Shown here in pieces: positions 47,529 through 55,616 of a stretch of DNA of 64,000 nt (positions are counted from its first letter, which is position 1; each line of letters starts with the position of its first letter). Origin of the DNA: Actinoplanes sp. TFC3 (GTDB taxonomy: Bacteria > Actinomycetota > Actinomycetes > Mycobacteriales > Micromonosporaceae). Position numbers and translations under genes: made by a program. A model generated the notes under the pieces. It was not told the DNA's origin and ran no database searches. It saw nothing but the letters and a program-made list of their open reading frames with translations. The DNA is taken from the NCBI RefSeq assembly GCF_001553785.1, contig NZ_LOJP01000001.1, positions 3,830,929-3,894,928 on the forward strand, read 5' to 3'.

Positions 47529-48196
47529 GGTTCCACGCTGAAAACCGCGGGTGCGCCGGTGCCGGCGATGGTGAGGCCGTCGCCGGCGCCGACGCGCACC
47601 GGGTCGGCGCCCTGCGTGAGCCCGTTCCCGGCCTGGGTGGCGGTCAGGGTGAACTGCTGGGCCTCGTCCTTGGCGTTGCAGATGCGGATGTGCAGCACCT
47701 GGTCGTCCTCGACGGCCGCGCACACCTCTCCTGCGGGACGCTTGGTCACCTGGACGAGCTGGTGGCTGTCCCCGGCGGCCGGGCGCAGCAGCCAGCGGTT
47801 ACGCAGCGCGGCATCCTTGCCCTCGGTGGCCTCGGCGATGACCCGGTCGTCGTCGTCATAGCCGGCCACGATCGCCGCTCCGGTGGACAGCAAACGCAGC
47901 GTCACCTTCTCCCGTCCGGCCAGCACGGCGGACGGCAGTGGTCCGGGGCTGGCGCTGGGCTGCGCCGCCGGGGGGATGCCGGGGGCAACGGTGCGCGGGT
48001 GGTCGCCCGCTACCAGGAAGGCGCCGCCGGCGATCCCGAGGACGGCGGCCGCCAACCCGGCGGTTCCGGCGAGGCGCTGATTGCGGCGGCGCCGGCGGCC
48101 GCGGTCGATGACGGCGGTGACCGGGCGGGGCTTGAGGACCCGGGTGCCGTGGGCGGCGAGGGCCTGCAGGTCGTCGTGCAGCTCAAGCTCGGGCAT
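47525..48196 (-). CDS. Membrane protein coupled to an ECF sigma factor (putative anti-sigma/sensor)
   Basis: A 223-residue protein. A short cytosolic N-terminus (MPELELHDDLQALAAHGTRVLKPRP) is followed by a basic stretch, one membrane helix (LAGTAGLAAAVLGIAGGAFLVAG), a Pro/Ser linker and an extracytoplasmic beta-rich domain with two Cys (EVCAAV, IRICNA). It overlaps the sigma gene by 14 bp. The N-terminus is too short for a classic zinc anti-sigma domain, so the regulatory link is inferred from the coupling. It could instead be the regulated effector. Confidence 0.7.
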   Translation of the reverse strand: MPELELHDDLQALAAHGTRVLKPRPVTAVIDRGRRRRRNQRLAGTAGLAAAVLGIAGGAFLVAGDHPRTVAPGIPPAAQPSASPGPLPSAVLAGREKVTLRLLSTGAAIVAGYDDDDRVIAEATEGKDAALRNRWLLRPAAGDSHQLVQVTKRPAGEVCAAVEDDQVLHIRICNAKDEAQQFTLTATQAGNGLTQGADPVRVGAGDGLTIAGTGAPAVFSVEP

Positions 48197-48686
48197 GGGA
48201 CATACTTCCTTCGTCGGTGCCGGCGTCGGTCAGCAGGGCGGCGAGGGCCTTGCGGCCGCGGGCGAGGCGGGCCTTGACCGTGCCGGTGGGCGCGCCCGTC
48301 TCGGCGGCGATCTCGGCAACGGACAGACCGACGAGGTGGTGCAGCACGATGTCGCGGCGCTGAGCGGCCGGGATGCCGCGCAGCGCGGTCATCAGGGCGA
48401 CATGGTCGGGGCTGAGCCCGTCCAGGGCCTGGTCGGCGGTGGCGCGATGGTGGGCCTTGAGCCGGTTCACCGTCTTGCGCCAGCCGCTCACCGCGATCCG
48501 GGCGGCGACGCTGCGCACCCAGGCCTCGGGGCTGTCGGCCAGCGACACCGTGGACCACCGCTGCCAGGCCCGGGCGTAGGCCTCGGCGGCGGCGTCCTCC
48601 GCCTCCGCGCGGTTGCCGGTCATCACGAACAACTGACCGAGCACCCGCGCGGAGGTGGCGCTGTAGAACTCCTCGAAATCCCGCAA
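48183..48686 (-). CDS. ECF RNA polymerase sigma factor
   Basis: A 167-residue sigma-70 family protein. Region 2 has FEEFYSATSARVLGQLFVMTGNRAEAEDAAAEAYARAWQRW (in pieces), including the DA-E-AY core-binding stretch. Region 4 has RRDIVLHHLVGLSVAEIAAETGAPTGTVKARLARGRKAL, the HTH that reads the -35. TTG 48686 is the likely start (AGGA four bases upstream). The downstream membrane protein gene overlaps. It is the first of three sigma genes within 3 kb. Confidence 0.9.
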   Translation of the reverse strand: MRDFEEFYSATSARVLGQLFVMTGNRAEAEDAAAEAYARAWQRWSTVSLADSPEAWVRSVAARIAVSGWRKTVNRLKAHHRATADQALDGLSPDHVALMTALRGIPAAQRRDIVLHHLVGLSVAEIAAETGAPTGTVKARLARGRKALAALLTDAGTDEGSMSHARA

Positions 48687-48852
48687 TGTCCTGCGTCCTT
48701 CTTCCCGCTGGCTTCAGGGAAAGACGCCTGACCTCCCAACCCGGTTACGCCCAGTGACGCAGGTCACATGAGGAGGATTGGCGCAGGTCAGCCTGCCAGC
48801 GCGGTCCGGGACCCGTCGTCCACACCGTTTCTGTCGATGCCCAGCGCCCGCG

Positions 48853-49881
48853 TCAGGAGCAGCTGAACTCCCGGCGGTAGTCGCCGGGGGGCTCGCCGTC
48901 CGCCAGCCGGTCAGCTTTTTCCCAGAACACCTGCGGGAAGTCGCCCGCGCTGGCCATCCTGGTCAGCGCGGGCCACTGGCGGCTCCCGCCCAGCACACTC
49001 ACGACCCGGGCCGCGGCCGGTGCGTCGCCCAGCTTCTTGGCCTGGGTCCACTCGTCGAGCCAGCCGCAGCCCACCCGGCCGATCACATTCGCGGCGAAGT
49101 GGTAAGAGTCGTTGATGCCGCCAATGTCGAGCGTGGACGCGGAGACGCCGGGTGGCAGCGGCACGCCGGTGAGCACGCCGGACGCGGCCTCGGCCACGGT
49201 GTCCGGGGTGACCACCTCGGGCGGCATCGCGGCCACGAACTTGCTGGGCGTCACCCGGCTCAGGCCGGCGAGCACGGCGTCGAACTCGGCGCGCTGCCAG
49301 GGACCGGAGGTGCGCAGCATGGCGAAGACGTCGCCGCGGGGGCGCAGCATGAGTTCCCAGTCGCTGTCGCTGTAGGTGAACACGTCCCCGGCCCAGCCGT
49401 CGACCTTGCCCGGCGCGGGGGGACTGACCTCGAGGCGGTCGTCGTAGAAGCTGGGGTAGTACTCGGCGGCGTTCCAGCTGATGTCGAGCGACAGGTCGCC
49501 CTTGGCGAACTCGATGGTGCCGTCGAGCCCGGTGAAACCGTAGACGCTGGTGACCTTCCAGCCCGAGGCGCGCAGCAGGAGCAGGACTGTGGTCGTACCC
49601 GTGTCGAGAAGTTTGGTCTTGGACTTCAGGTCGAAAGCGGGGGAAGCGACGGCTTGGACGGGGGTGTCACTGCGGTGGGTCGTCAGAACCGCGGGCACGG
49701 CGAGCACGGCGGTGATGGCGGCGGCTGCCGAAAGAATCGCCGCGGTACGACCGAAGCGCACCCGCCGCACCCGCACGATCTCCTCCAGCAGGTCCTGCTC
49801 CGCACCCTCCAGACGCGTGAGCACCCCGGGCCGGTAGGGGTCGGCGGCGCGCACGAGCCGGTCAAGTTCGTCGTCGGTCAT
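48853..49881 (-). CDS. Membrane protein coupled to an ECF sigma factor (putative anti-sigma/sensor)
   Basis: A 342-residue protein: 45 cytosolic residues (TDDELDRLVRAADPYRPGVL), a membrane helix (RTAAILSAAAAITAVLAVPAVL), then a large extracytoplasmic domain of about 270 residues (LRASGWKVTSVYGF, DLSLDISWNAAEYYPSFYDDRL, GCGWLDEWTQAKKLGD). The cytosolic motif LDRLVRAADPYRP occurs in many actinomycete proteins encoded after ECF sigma genes. It overlaps the upstream sigma gene by ATGA, so the pair is co-translated. An anti-sigma role is inferred. Confidence 0.72.
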   Translation of the reverse strand: MTDDELDRLVRAADPYRPGVLTRLEGAEQDLLEEIVRVRRVRFGRTAAILSAAAAITAVLAVPAVLTTHRSDTPVQAVASPAFDLKSKTKLLDTGTTTVLLLLRASGWKVTSVYGFTGLDGTIEFAKGDLSLDISWNAAEYYPSFYDDRLEVSPPAPGKVDGWAGDVFTYSDSDWELMLRPRGDVFAMLRTSGPWQRAEFDAVLAGLSRVTPSKFVAAMPPEVVTPDTVAEAASGVLTGVPLPPGVSASTLDIGGINDSYHFAANVIGRVGCGWLDEWTQAKKLGDAPAAARVVSVLGGSRQWPALTRMASAGDFPQVFWEKADRLADGEPPGDYRREFSCS

Positions 49882-50444
49882 CGCTTCTCCTCGGGCCGGG
49901 CGCTGGTCAGCATGTCAAGCACATGTCCGGGCGGCCCGCAATCGTCACCGACCAGCTCGCGCAACCGGGCGCGGGCGCGGGACAACCGGGTACGCACAGC
50001 CGCCGGGCTCAACGCGAGAACCTGCGCCACCTCCCGCGGTTGCAGTTCCTCCCACACGGTCAGCGTCAGCACCTCCCGGTCCAGCTCCCCCAACCGGTTA
50101 AGGGCGGCATGCACCGCCAGGCGCTCCGGCACCTCGGTCCCCGGGTCCGCCGGCACCGCCGAGGTCAGCCGCTGACGCAGCCGGTCCCCCAGCCGCTCGC
50201 GCCGCCGATCACCGCGCTGCTGGTTGGCCAGCACCCGCCGGGCGACCCCGTACAGCCAGAGCCGCGTCTCGTCGCCGGCCGGCATCTCCCGGGCCCGCCG
50301 CCACGCCACCAGGAACGTCTCGGCGACCACGTCCGCCGCGTCCTCGGGGTCGCCGACCCGGCGCAGGGCGTAGGCCAGCAGCGGCTCGAAGCAACTGGCG
50401 TACGCGCTACGGAAGTGGTTCTCACGCTCGTTTCCCGGGCTCAC
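49878..50444 (-). CDS. ECF RNA polymerase sigma factor
   Basis: A 188-residue sigma factor. Region 2 is FEPLLAYALRRVGDPEDAADVVAETFLVAWRR and region 4 LDREVLTLTVWEELQPREVAQVLALSPAAVRTRLSRARARL. GTG 50444 is chosen as the nearest in-frame start to region 2, with GGGG five bases upstream. It is followed by an ATGA-coupled membrane protein and is divergent from another sigma gene (50580), with 135 bp between, an arrangement that could allow cross-control. Confidence 0.9.
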   Translation of the reverse strand: MSPGNERENHFRSAYASCFEPLLAYALRRVGDPEDAADVVAETFLVAWRRAREMPAGDETRLWLYGVARRVLANQQRGDRRRERLGDRLRQRLTSAVPADPGTEVPERLAVHAALNRLGELDREVLTLTVWEELQPREVAQVLALSPAAVRTRLSRARARLRELVGDDCGPPGHVLDMLTSARPEEKR

Positions 50445-50579
50445 GACTACCCCATGTCCGCTCCGGGCCGCAACGTTACGCCGTGGAAAGCTTTCCTTCG
50501 ACCGGGTCAGGTTTGCGGTGCAACCTTTTGCCGCCCCCCACCCGACAGGTGGGTGAGGACGGCCGGGGAGAGGAGCGGG

Positions 50580-51110
50580 ATGCGGCCCGATCAAGAACGG
50601 GATTACATCGAGTACGTGACGGGACGGCTGGCCCGGCTGCACCGCACGGCGTACATGCTCTGCGGCGACGCACACCGGGCTGACGACATCGTGCAGACCA
50701 CGCTGACCGCGCTGTACACCCATTGGAAGCGGGTGGCCACGGCCGACAACATCGACGGGTACGTGCACAGCATTCTCGTACGCCGCTACCTCGACGAACG
50801 CCGGCTGCGGTGGTCCCGGGTGCGCCTGGGTGAGGTGCCGGTGCACGCGGCGGTGGCCGGCGCCGCCGATCACGACATCGTCGAACGCGACGCGCTGATG
50901 ACCGCGCTGCGCGCCCTGCCCAAGGGCCAGCGGGCCGTGGTGGTGCTGCGCTACTTCGACGATCTGAGCGTCGAAGCCACCGCCGAGGCGCTCAAGTGCT
51001 CGGTCGGCAACGTGAAGAGCCAATGTGCGCGGGGACTGGCGACCCTGCGAGCCGTACTCGGCCCGGACCGCCAGGTCAGCACCGCGCTAGGAATGAGGGA
51101 CGCATCATGA
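50580..51110 (+). CDS. SigE-family ECF RNA polymerase sigma factor
   Basis: A 176-residue sigma factor of the actinobacterial SigE family: DYIEYVTGRLARLHRTAYMLCGD and HRADDIVQTTLTALYTHWKR in region 2, LPKGQRAVVVLRYFDDLSVEATAEALKCSVGNVKSQCARGLATL in region 4 (given in pieces). ATG 50580 has a strong AGGAG. The stop overlaps the next gene by ATGA. Unlike its neighbours it lies on the plus strand, divergent from the sigma gene at 50444. Confidence 0.93.
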   Translation: MRPDQERDYIEYVTGRLARLHRTAYMLCGDAHRADDIVQTTLTALYTHWKRVATADNIDGYVHSILVRRYLDERRLRWSRVRLGEVPVHAAVAGAADHDIVERDALMTALRALPKGQRAVVVLRYFDDLSVEATAEALKCSVGNVKSQCARGLATLRAVLGPDRQVSTALGMRDAS

Positions 51111-52300
51111 TCGGCGAGCAGGACGTACGCGAACAGATGCAGTCAGTTCAGGTCCCGGCGAGCAGCCTGCGGGTGGAGGCGCTGGTGGCCGGCGGGCGCA
51201 AGCGGGTGCTGCGGCGCCGGATGGTGCGGGCCGGCTGCGGGGTGGCGCTGGCCGCCGGCCTGCTGGCCGGGGTGCCCTCGCTGGTGCTCGACGGCGGCGG
51301 CAGCTCGCTGGCCGATCAGGCCGCGGCGGCGCCGAGCGCCTCGGGCGGGCCGCAGCAGGGCGCGACGAACCCCGCATCGCCGTTGGTGCGGTGCCCCGGC
51401 ACGAGCCTGCCGATCCCGGACGGGATGGGCGCGGTGCAGCCCGCGGGCGTGGACCCGAGCGGCAGGTACGTGCTCGGCAACAACGCGAGCAACAGCATGA
51501 AGTCGACCCCGGAGGGAAAGGTCTCGGGCGTCGCGGCGTCCCAGGTGATCCTCTGGACCGATGGTCAGCCGCAGGTGCTGCCCATGGTCCGCGACTGGGT
51601 GCTTTCCAGCGCGGTGAACGCCGACGGCGTGGTCGCGGCGGTGGCCGGGCCCAAGGACAAGGGGGCCGACACCGTGGTCCGCTACACCAACGGAATGCCC
51701 GAGATGTTCCCGTCCCCGGCCGGCAAGTGGGAATTCCGGCTGGCCTCGATCAACGCGGCCGGAGACGTGCTGGTCAACGCCTACCGCCCCGGCGGCGGGC
51801 TGGGCGCCGACGCGGTGCTGCTGTGGAAGGCCGGCTCGGCGGCGCAGAAGCTGCCGCTGCCGGCCAAGGCCGAGGGGATGAGCCTGCTCGACGACGGGTC
51901 GATCGTGGGCCGGATCATCTCCAACAAGGGTGGCAAGGTCACCTCGTACGTGTGGGATCAGCAGGGCACCGGGCAGGCCCTGCAGACCCCGGCCGGGCAG
52001 GACGGCTCGGTGTTCAGCGCCCGCGGCGACTGGGCCGCCGGTAACGTGTCACCCTCCGGGGTGGCGCGCTGGAACCTCAAGACCGGCGACCTGCGGGAGT
52101 TGAAGATCGGCGCGCCCGCCAACGGCATCAACGCCTCGGGCTGGATCGCCGCGAACGGCACGGTGCTGCGCGACGACGCCAACGTCGAACTCGGCCTGGC
52201 CGACGGCAAGCGGGGCGACCCGATGTACGTCGCCGACAACGGCCTCGTGGTGGGCTTGCCGTTCGACGGCAGCTCCGGCGCGATCACCTGGCGCTGCTGA
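51107..52300 (+). CDS. Membrane-anchored beta-propeller-like protein coupled to the SigE-family sigma factor
   Basis: A 397-residue protein with a short cytosolic segment (IGEQDVREQMQSVQVPASSLRVEALVAGGRKRVLRRR), one membrane helix (AGCGVALAAGLLAGVPSLVL) and an extracytoplasmic domain of repeated blades: GVDPSGRYVLGNNAS, AVNADGVVAAVAGP, SINAAGDVLVNAYR, LLDDGSIVGRIIS, GINASGWIAANGTVL. These resemble HAF-type propeller repeats. ATGA coupling to the sigma gene suggests a sensor or anti-sigma role, inferred only. A terminator hairpin follows. Confidence 0.75.
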   Translation: MIGEQDVREQMQSVQVPASSLRVEALVAGGRKRVLRRRMVRAGCGVALAAGLLAGVPSLVLDGGGSSLADQAAAAPSASGGPQQGATNPASPLVRCPGTSLPIPDGMGAVQPAGVDPSGRYVLGNNASNSMKSTPEGKVSGVAASQVILWTDGQPQVLPMVRDWVLSSAVNADGVVAAVAGPKDKGADTVVRYTNGMPEMFPSPAGKWEFRLASINAAGDVLVNAYRPGGGLGADAVLLWKAGSAAQKLPLPAKAEGMSLLDDGSIVGRIISNKGGKVTSYVWDQQGTGQALQTPAGQDGSVFSARGDWAAGNVSPSGVARWNLKTGDLRELKIGAPANGINASGWIAANGTVLRDDANVELGLADGKRGDPMYVADNGLVVGLPFDGSSGAITWRC

Positions 52301-52315
52301 GCCGATGCTCAAGAA

Positions 52316-52345
52316 GGTGCCCGGTCCCGGGTGGGGCCGGGCACC
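52316..52345. terminator. Hairpin terminator after the sigma/propeller operon
   Basis: Arms ggtgcccgg (52316-52324) and ccgggcacc (52337-52345) pair perfectly; the stem can extend inward through tccc/gggg. It lies 16 bp past the stop, between convergent genes. Confidence 0.7.
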
Positions 52346-52459
52346 CCTGGCGTCAGATCCTGCCGGTTCCGGCGCCGGCCGTGACGGTGGCGCTGGACCT
52401 CGGGGTGCCGGGTAAAAATCGACATCCCTCAAGGCGCCGTCCGGTGAGCGGTCTCACGC

Positions 52460-53656
52460 TCACCAGCACACCGGCAGGGCGGCCGGGCCTCGTACCACTG
52501 TGTTGTCCTTGAACGGGATCTCGCTGAGCGGGACCGCAAGACGCAGCGTGGGCACCCGGGTGGCCAGCTCGCGCAGCACCGTCGACAACTCCATCCGGGC
52601 GATCTGCTGACCCACGCAGGCGTGCGCGCCGTGCCCGAAACCCAGGTGCGGCGGGGTTTTGCGGGTCACGTCGAGCTGATCGGCGTGCGGGCAGACACCG
52701 GGGTCGCGGTTCGCCGACTGGATCTCCACGATGATGTAGTCGCCGGCCTTGATGGGCTGACCGTTGACGGTGGTGTCCTGGGTGGCCTCGCGCATCAGGC
52801 CGACGCCGACGCCCAGGTAGCGCACCAGTTCCTCGGCGGCGGCGGGCGCCAGCGACGGATCGGCGCACAGGTGCTCCCACTGCCCGGGTGAGGCGAGCAG
52901 GGCGACCAGTCCGTGCGAGAGCAGCGAGGCGGTGGTGTCGAAGCCGGCCACCAGCAGCGCGCCGTTCATCATCACCAGCTCGTCGTCGGTGAGCGGGCGT
53001 TCGTCGTCGGCGCTGTGGCGGATCATGCGGCTCAGGACGTCGTCGCCGGGGGCGGCCCGGCGGGTGGCGACCAGGCCGTACAGGTAGGCGAACAGCGGTT
53101 GCAGGGCCTTCGGCAGTTCGTCGACGGTCGTGCTCGCATCGAACAGGGCTGCGGCTGCCTGGTGCAGCAGGTGACGATTCTCCATCGGTACGCCGATGAG
53201 TTCGGCGATCACCGCGGTGGTGATCCGGCGGGAGAACTCGGCGTGCAGCTCGACGGGCTGCGGCAGGGTGAGCAGGTGGTCGATGGCCTCGCCGGTGATC
53301 TGCTCGACCATCGGGCGCAGCTCGGCCAGGCGCCGCAGGTGGCTGACCTGAGGAGCGAAGTTGCGGCGGATGCGGACGTGGCCGGGGCCGTCCATGCGGG
53401 AGAACTGGCCGTTCACGGGCTGGTCGGGGTCGAACGCGGCGAGCACGTGCGCGGCCTGCCCGGGGCGGGCGCTGAAGCGGTGGCCGTCGCCCAGCACCTC
53501 GCGCACCCCGGCGTAGTCGCTGACCACCCACGCGTCGAAACCGGTCGGGCAGGCCACCCGCACGACGGCCCGGTCCTGGCGCCAGCCGGCGAGTTCGGGC
53601 GGTGGGTCGAAGGGGAACTGGGCTTCCTGGGGCAGCGGCAGCGCGGGCAGCGACAT
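52460..53656 (-). CDS. Cytochrome P450 (bacterial CYP)
   Basis: A 398-residue P450. The heme-binding loop is GFGHGAHACVGQQIARME, with the proximal Cys. The oxygen-activation I-helix has LLVAGFDTTASLL, the ExxR motif is in AEELVRYL, and ANRDPGVCPHADQLDVTRK leads to the heme region. Actinomycete P450s of this size hydroxylate or cross-link secondary metabolites, using separate ferredoxin partners; none is encoded here. ATG 53656 has GGAGG 6-7 nt upstream. The gene follows a small ORF on the same strand, so it could modify a small peptide (speculative). Confidence 0.93.
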   Translation of the reverse strand: MSLPALPLPQEAQFPFDPPPELAGWRQDRAVVRVACPTGFDAWVVSDYAGVREVLGDGHRFSARPGQAAHVLAAFDPDQPVNGQFSRMDGPGHVRIRRNFAPQVSHLRRLAELRPMVEQITGEAIDHLLTLPQPVELHAEFSRRITTAVIAELIGVPMENRHLLHQAAAALFDASTTVDELPKALQPLFAYLYGLVATRRAAPGDDVLSRMIRHSADDERPLTDDELVMMNGALLVAGFDTTASLLSHGLVALLASPGQWEHLCADPSLAPAAAEELVRYLGVGVGLMREATQDTTVNGQPIKAGDYIIVEIQSANRDPGVCPHADQLDVTRKTPPHLGFGHGAHACVGQQIARMELSTVLRELATRVPTLRLAVPLSEIPFKDNTVVRGPAALPVCW

Positions 53657-53681
53657 GGTGCACCTCCGGGGGATCAGGAAC

Positions 53682-53927
53682 TCAGGCGGGTGAACACGGC
53701 GGCAGGCTCGGCGAAGCGGCGGTTTCGGGCCAGGTCGGCACCCCGGGTGCCGAGGCGCTGCTCGTACCCGGCTCGCCGGTGCGTGCGGTGAGCTTCGGCC
53801 CACGCGCGGACAGCGGCGGTCCGGCCGGCGTGCCGGTGACCGCCAGGTCGACAGCCCGGTCGAGCGAGAGCGCCCGGCCTTCGACGGTGGCGGTGGACAG
53901 GGGTGCCAGGGTTGGTACGACAGTCAT
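53682..53927 (-). CDS. Small ORF upstream of the P450 gene, possible peptide precursor or frameshifted gene
   Basis: An 81-codon frame from ATG 53927 with a strong SD (AAGGAG, 9 nt). It begins MTVVPTLAPLSTATVEGRAL and is low in charged residues, ending in a Pro/Ser/Ala-rich tail. From about 53830 onward another minus-strand frame (AVRAWAEAHRTHRRAGYEQR ... RRFAEPAAVFTRLSS, ending 53674) looks more protein-like by composition. This suggests either a frameshift or two overlapping small genes. Its position 25 bp before the P450 start suggests co-transcription. No known RiPP core motif was recognised. Confidence 0.4.
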   Translation of the reverse strand: MTVVPTLAPLSTATVEGRALSLDRAVDLAVTGTPAGPPLSARGPKLTARTGEPGTSSASAPGVPTWPETAASPSLPPCSPA

Positions 53928-54220
53928 CTCGGGCGGCTCCTTCGCGGCCGGATCCAGCCTCGGTCCGCGGGCACCGCAGGGTCAAGATGACTGTCGGCTA
54001 CCCGCCGACCTGCCTCACCCCGCGCCTCCCCCGCAGCGGCGGCGCAATCTCTGTGGCGTTCACGAGGTTCGCATCACCACGGGTGACGCCTGGCCCGGCA
54101 GCACCAACACCGATACGGCGACGCGCGACGTAGTCGTGCCGGACGACCTGCTCCACGCCGAGCCGAAGGCATTGTCCTGATCGAGTTCCTCACGGGTGGC
54201 CGGGGTTTCCCGGCCACCCG

Positions 54221-54505
54221 TCACGCTGCCTGCTCGAAGCGCTCCAGTTCCTGCACCTCGCGGGCGTAACGGGCCAGCAGGTGCACCGTGCGCGGGCCGG
54301 CCACCCCGTCGGCGTCGAGCCCGACGTAGGCCTGGAACTCGCGCACCGCGGCGGTCAGCTCGGCTTCGCCGGGACCGAGCGGCGAGCCCAGCTCGGCGAA
54401 CAGCCGGCGCAGGGCTGCCGGGTCGGCGGCCGGGGCCGCGTCGCTCCAGCCGATGAGGCCACCGACGGCCGTACCCACCACGCTGAGCATTCCACGTGCC
54501 GACAT
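54221..54505 (-). CDS. Peptidoglycan-binding (PF01471-like) small protein
   Basis: A 94-residue protein. After a weakly hydrophobic N-terminus (MLSVVGTAVGGLIGW) it has a helical peptidoglycan-binding domain: PAALRRLFAELGSPLG, then AELTAAVREFQAYVGLDADGVAGPRTVHLLARYA. The D-G-V-A-G-P-x-T signature is that of PG_binding_1. ATG 54505 has GGAGG 6 nt upstream. No cleavable signal peptide is clear, so export is uncertain. It is divergent from the HtrA-like protease gene. Confidence 0.8.
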   Translation of the reverse strand: MSARGMLSVVGTAVGGLIGWSDAAPAADPAALRRLFAELGSPLGPGEAELTAAVREFQAYVGLDADGVAGPRTVHLLARYAREVQELERFEQAA

Positions 54506-54723
54506 CGTGAACCTCCTTCAGATCTGGACCGTTGCCTCAAGGATCCGCAAAAGCCCTGTGCCCGGCCTCTGCCTGCGAGCCGCTTTCGCTGTGAATCCGA
54601 TACGACTTTCGGCCAATAGCCGGCTGGGCCGGGCTTACAGCGATTCCACAGACTGCTCACCGGTACGCCACAAGCACGCGGGCCACAGTCATGACATCAC
54701 CGCTGAACGAAGGCAGGCGCGTC

Positions 54724-55578
54724 ATGACTGAGCTACTGGACCGGCCCACGTACACCTACGACGTACCGCCGTCGCTGCCGCCGAACGTGGTCAGCCACCG
54801 GCGCAGCCGCTGGCCGCGCCGGGTGGCCGGAGGTGCCGCGCTGCTCGCCCTGATAGGCGGGGGCGGGGCCAGCGGGGCGATCATCGCCGAGCACTACGCC
54901 ACGGCCACCCCCGCCGCCGCGACGAGCACGGTGACCACGGCCACCGCCACGCCGGCCAGCACAGAGACCGCGAACCTGGCCGCGGTGGCCGCCAAGGTCT
55001 CCCCCAGCATCGTCACCGTGCTGATCGACGGGCGCAACGAGTCGGCCCTGGGCTCGGGTGTGGTGCTCAGCGCCGACGGGCTGGTGCTGACCAACAACCA
55101 CGTCATCTCCTCCGGTGGCACGGCGAGCGTGCGGCTCTCGGATGGTCGTACCGTTCCGGCCGAGGTGGTTGCCACCGACACCACCCACGACTTGGCGCTG
55201 GTGCAGGCCACCGGGCTGAGCGGGCTGACCCCTGCGACGTTCGGCACCGATGACTCGGTGGCGGTCGGCGACACGGTGCTGGCCTTCGGTGCCCCGCTGG
55301 GCCTGGAGGGCACGGTGACCTCGGGCATCGTGTCGGCGCTGGACCGCGAGGTGAACACCGGCTCGGAGAAGCTGACCGGCCTGCTGCAGACCGACGCCGC
55401 GATCAACGAGGGCAACTCCGGCGGCGCCCTGGTCGACACGTCCGGCAAGGTGATCGGCATCAACGTGGCCATCGCGACGGCCGACACCCAGAGCACCGGC
55501 AGCGTGGGGCTGGGTTTCGCCATCCCGGCCGACACCGCCACCCAGGTCATCCAGACCCTGCAGAGCCAGATCAGTTGA
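54724..55578 (+). CDS. HtrA/DegP-like S1C serine protease without PDZ domain
   Basis: A 284-residue protein. A polar N-terminal region and one membrane helix (VAGGAALLALIGGGGASGAIIAEHY) are followed by a Thr/Ala linker and a chymotrypsin-fold domain. The triad is His in LTNNHVIS, Asp in TTHDLALVQ and Ser in NEGNSGGALVD; GLGFAIPADT closes the domain. It ends without a PDZ domain, so regulation by substrate recognition differs from classic HtrA. It is probably a surface quality-control or regulatory protease. ATG 54724 is preferred over 54691. It converges with the large ABC gene. Confidence 0.92.
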   Translation: MTELLDRPTYTYDVPPSLPPNVVSHRRSRWPRRVAGGAALLALIGGGGASGAIIAEHYATATPAAATSTVTTATATPASTETANLAAVAAKVSPSIVTVLIDGRNESALGSGVVLSADGLVLTNNHVISSGGTASVRLSDGRTVPAEVVATDTTHDLALVQATGLSGLTPATFGTDDSVAVGDTVLAFGAPLGLEGTVTSGIVSALDREVNTGSEKLTGLLQTDAAINEGNSGGALVDTSGKVIGINVAIATADTQSTGSVGLGFAIPADTATQVIQTLQSQIS

Positions 55579-55616
55579 GCCCGGACCAGTGACGTTCCTG
55601 GCGGCACGGGAGCCGG

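Noticed and set aside
45876-47723. 615-codon minus-strand frame running from the MarR gene through the ene-reductase locus
   Set aside because: Only its C-terminal 150 codons form a protein family (MarR) with an SD; the rest is antisense to old yellow enzyme motifs.
53986-54180. Open plus-strand frame ending VVVPDDLLHAEPKALS
   Set aside because: The tail looks protein-like, but there is no start codon or SD in frame and no recognisable family; too weak to annotate.
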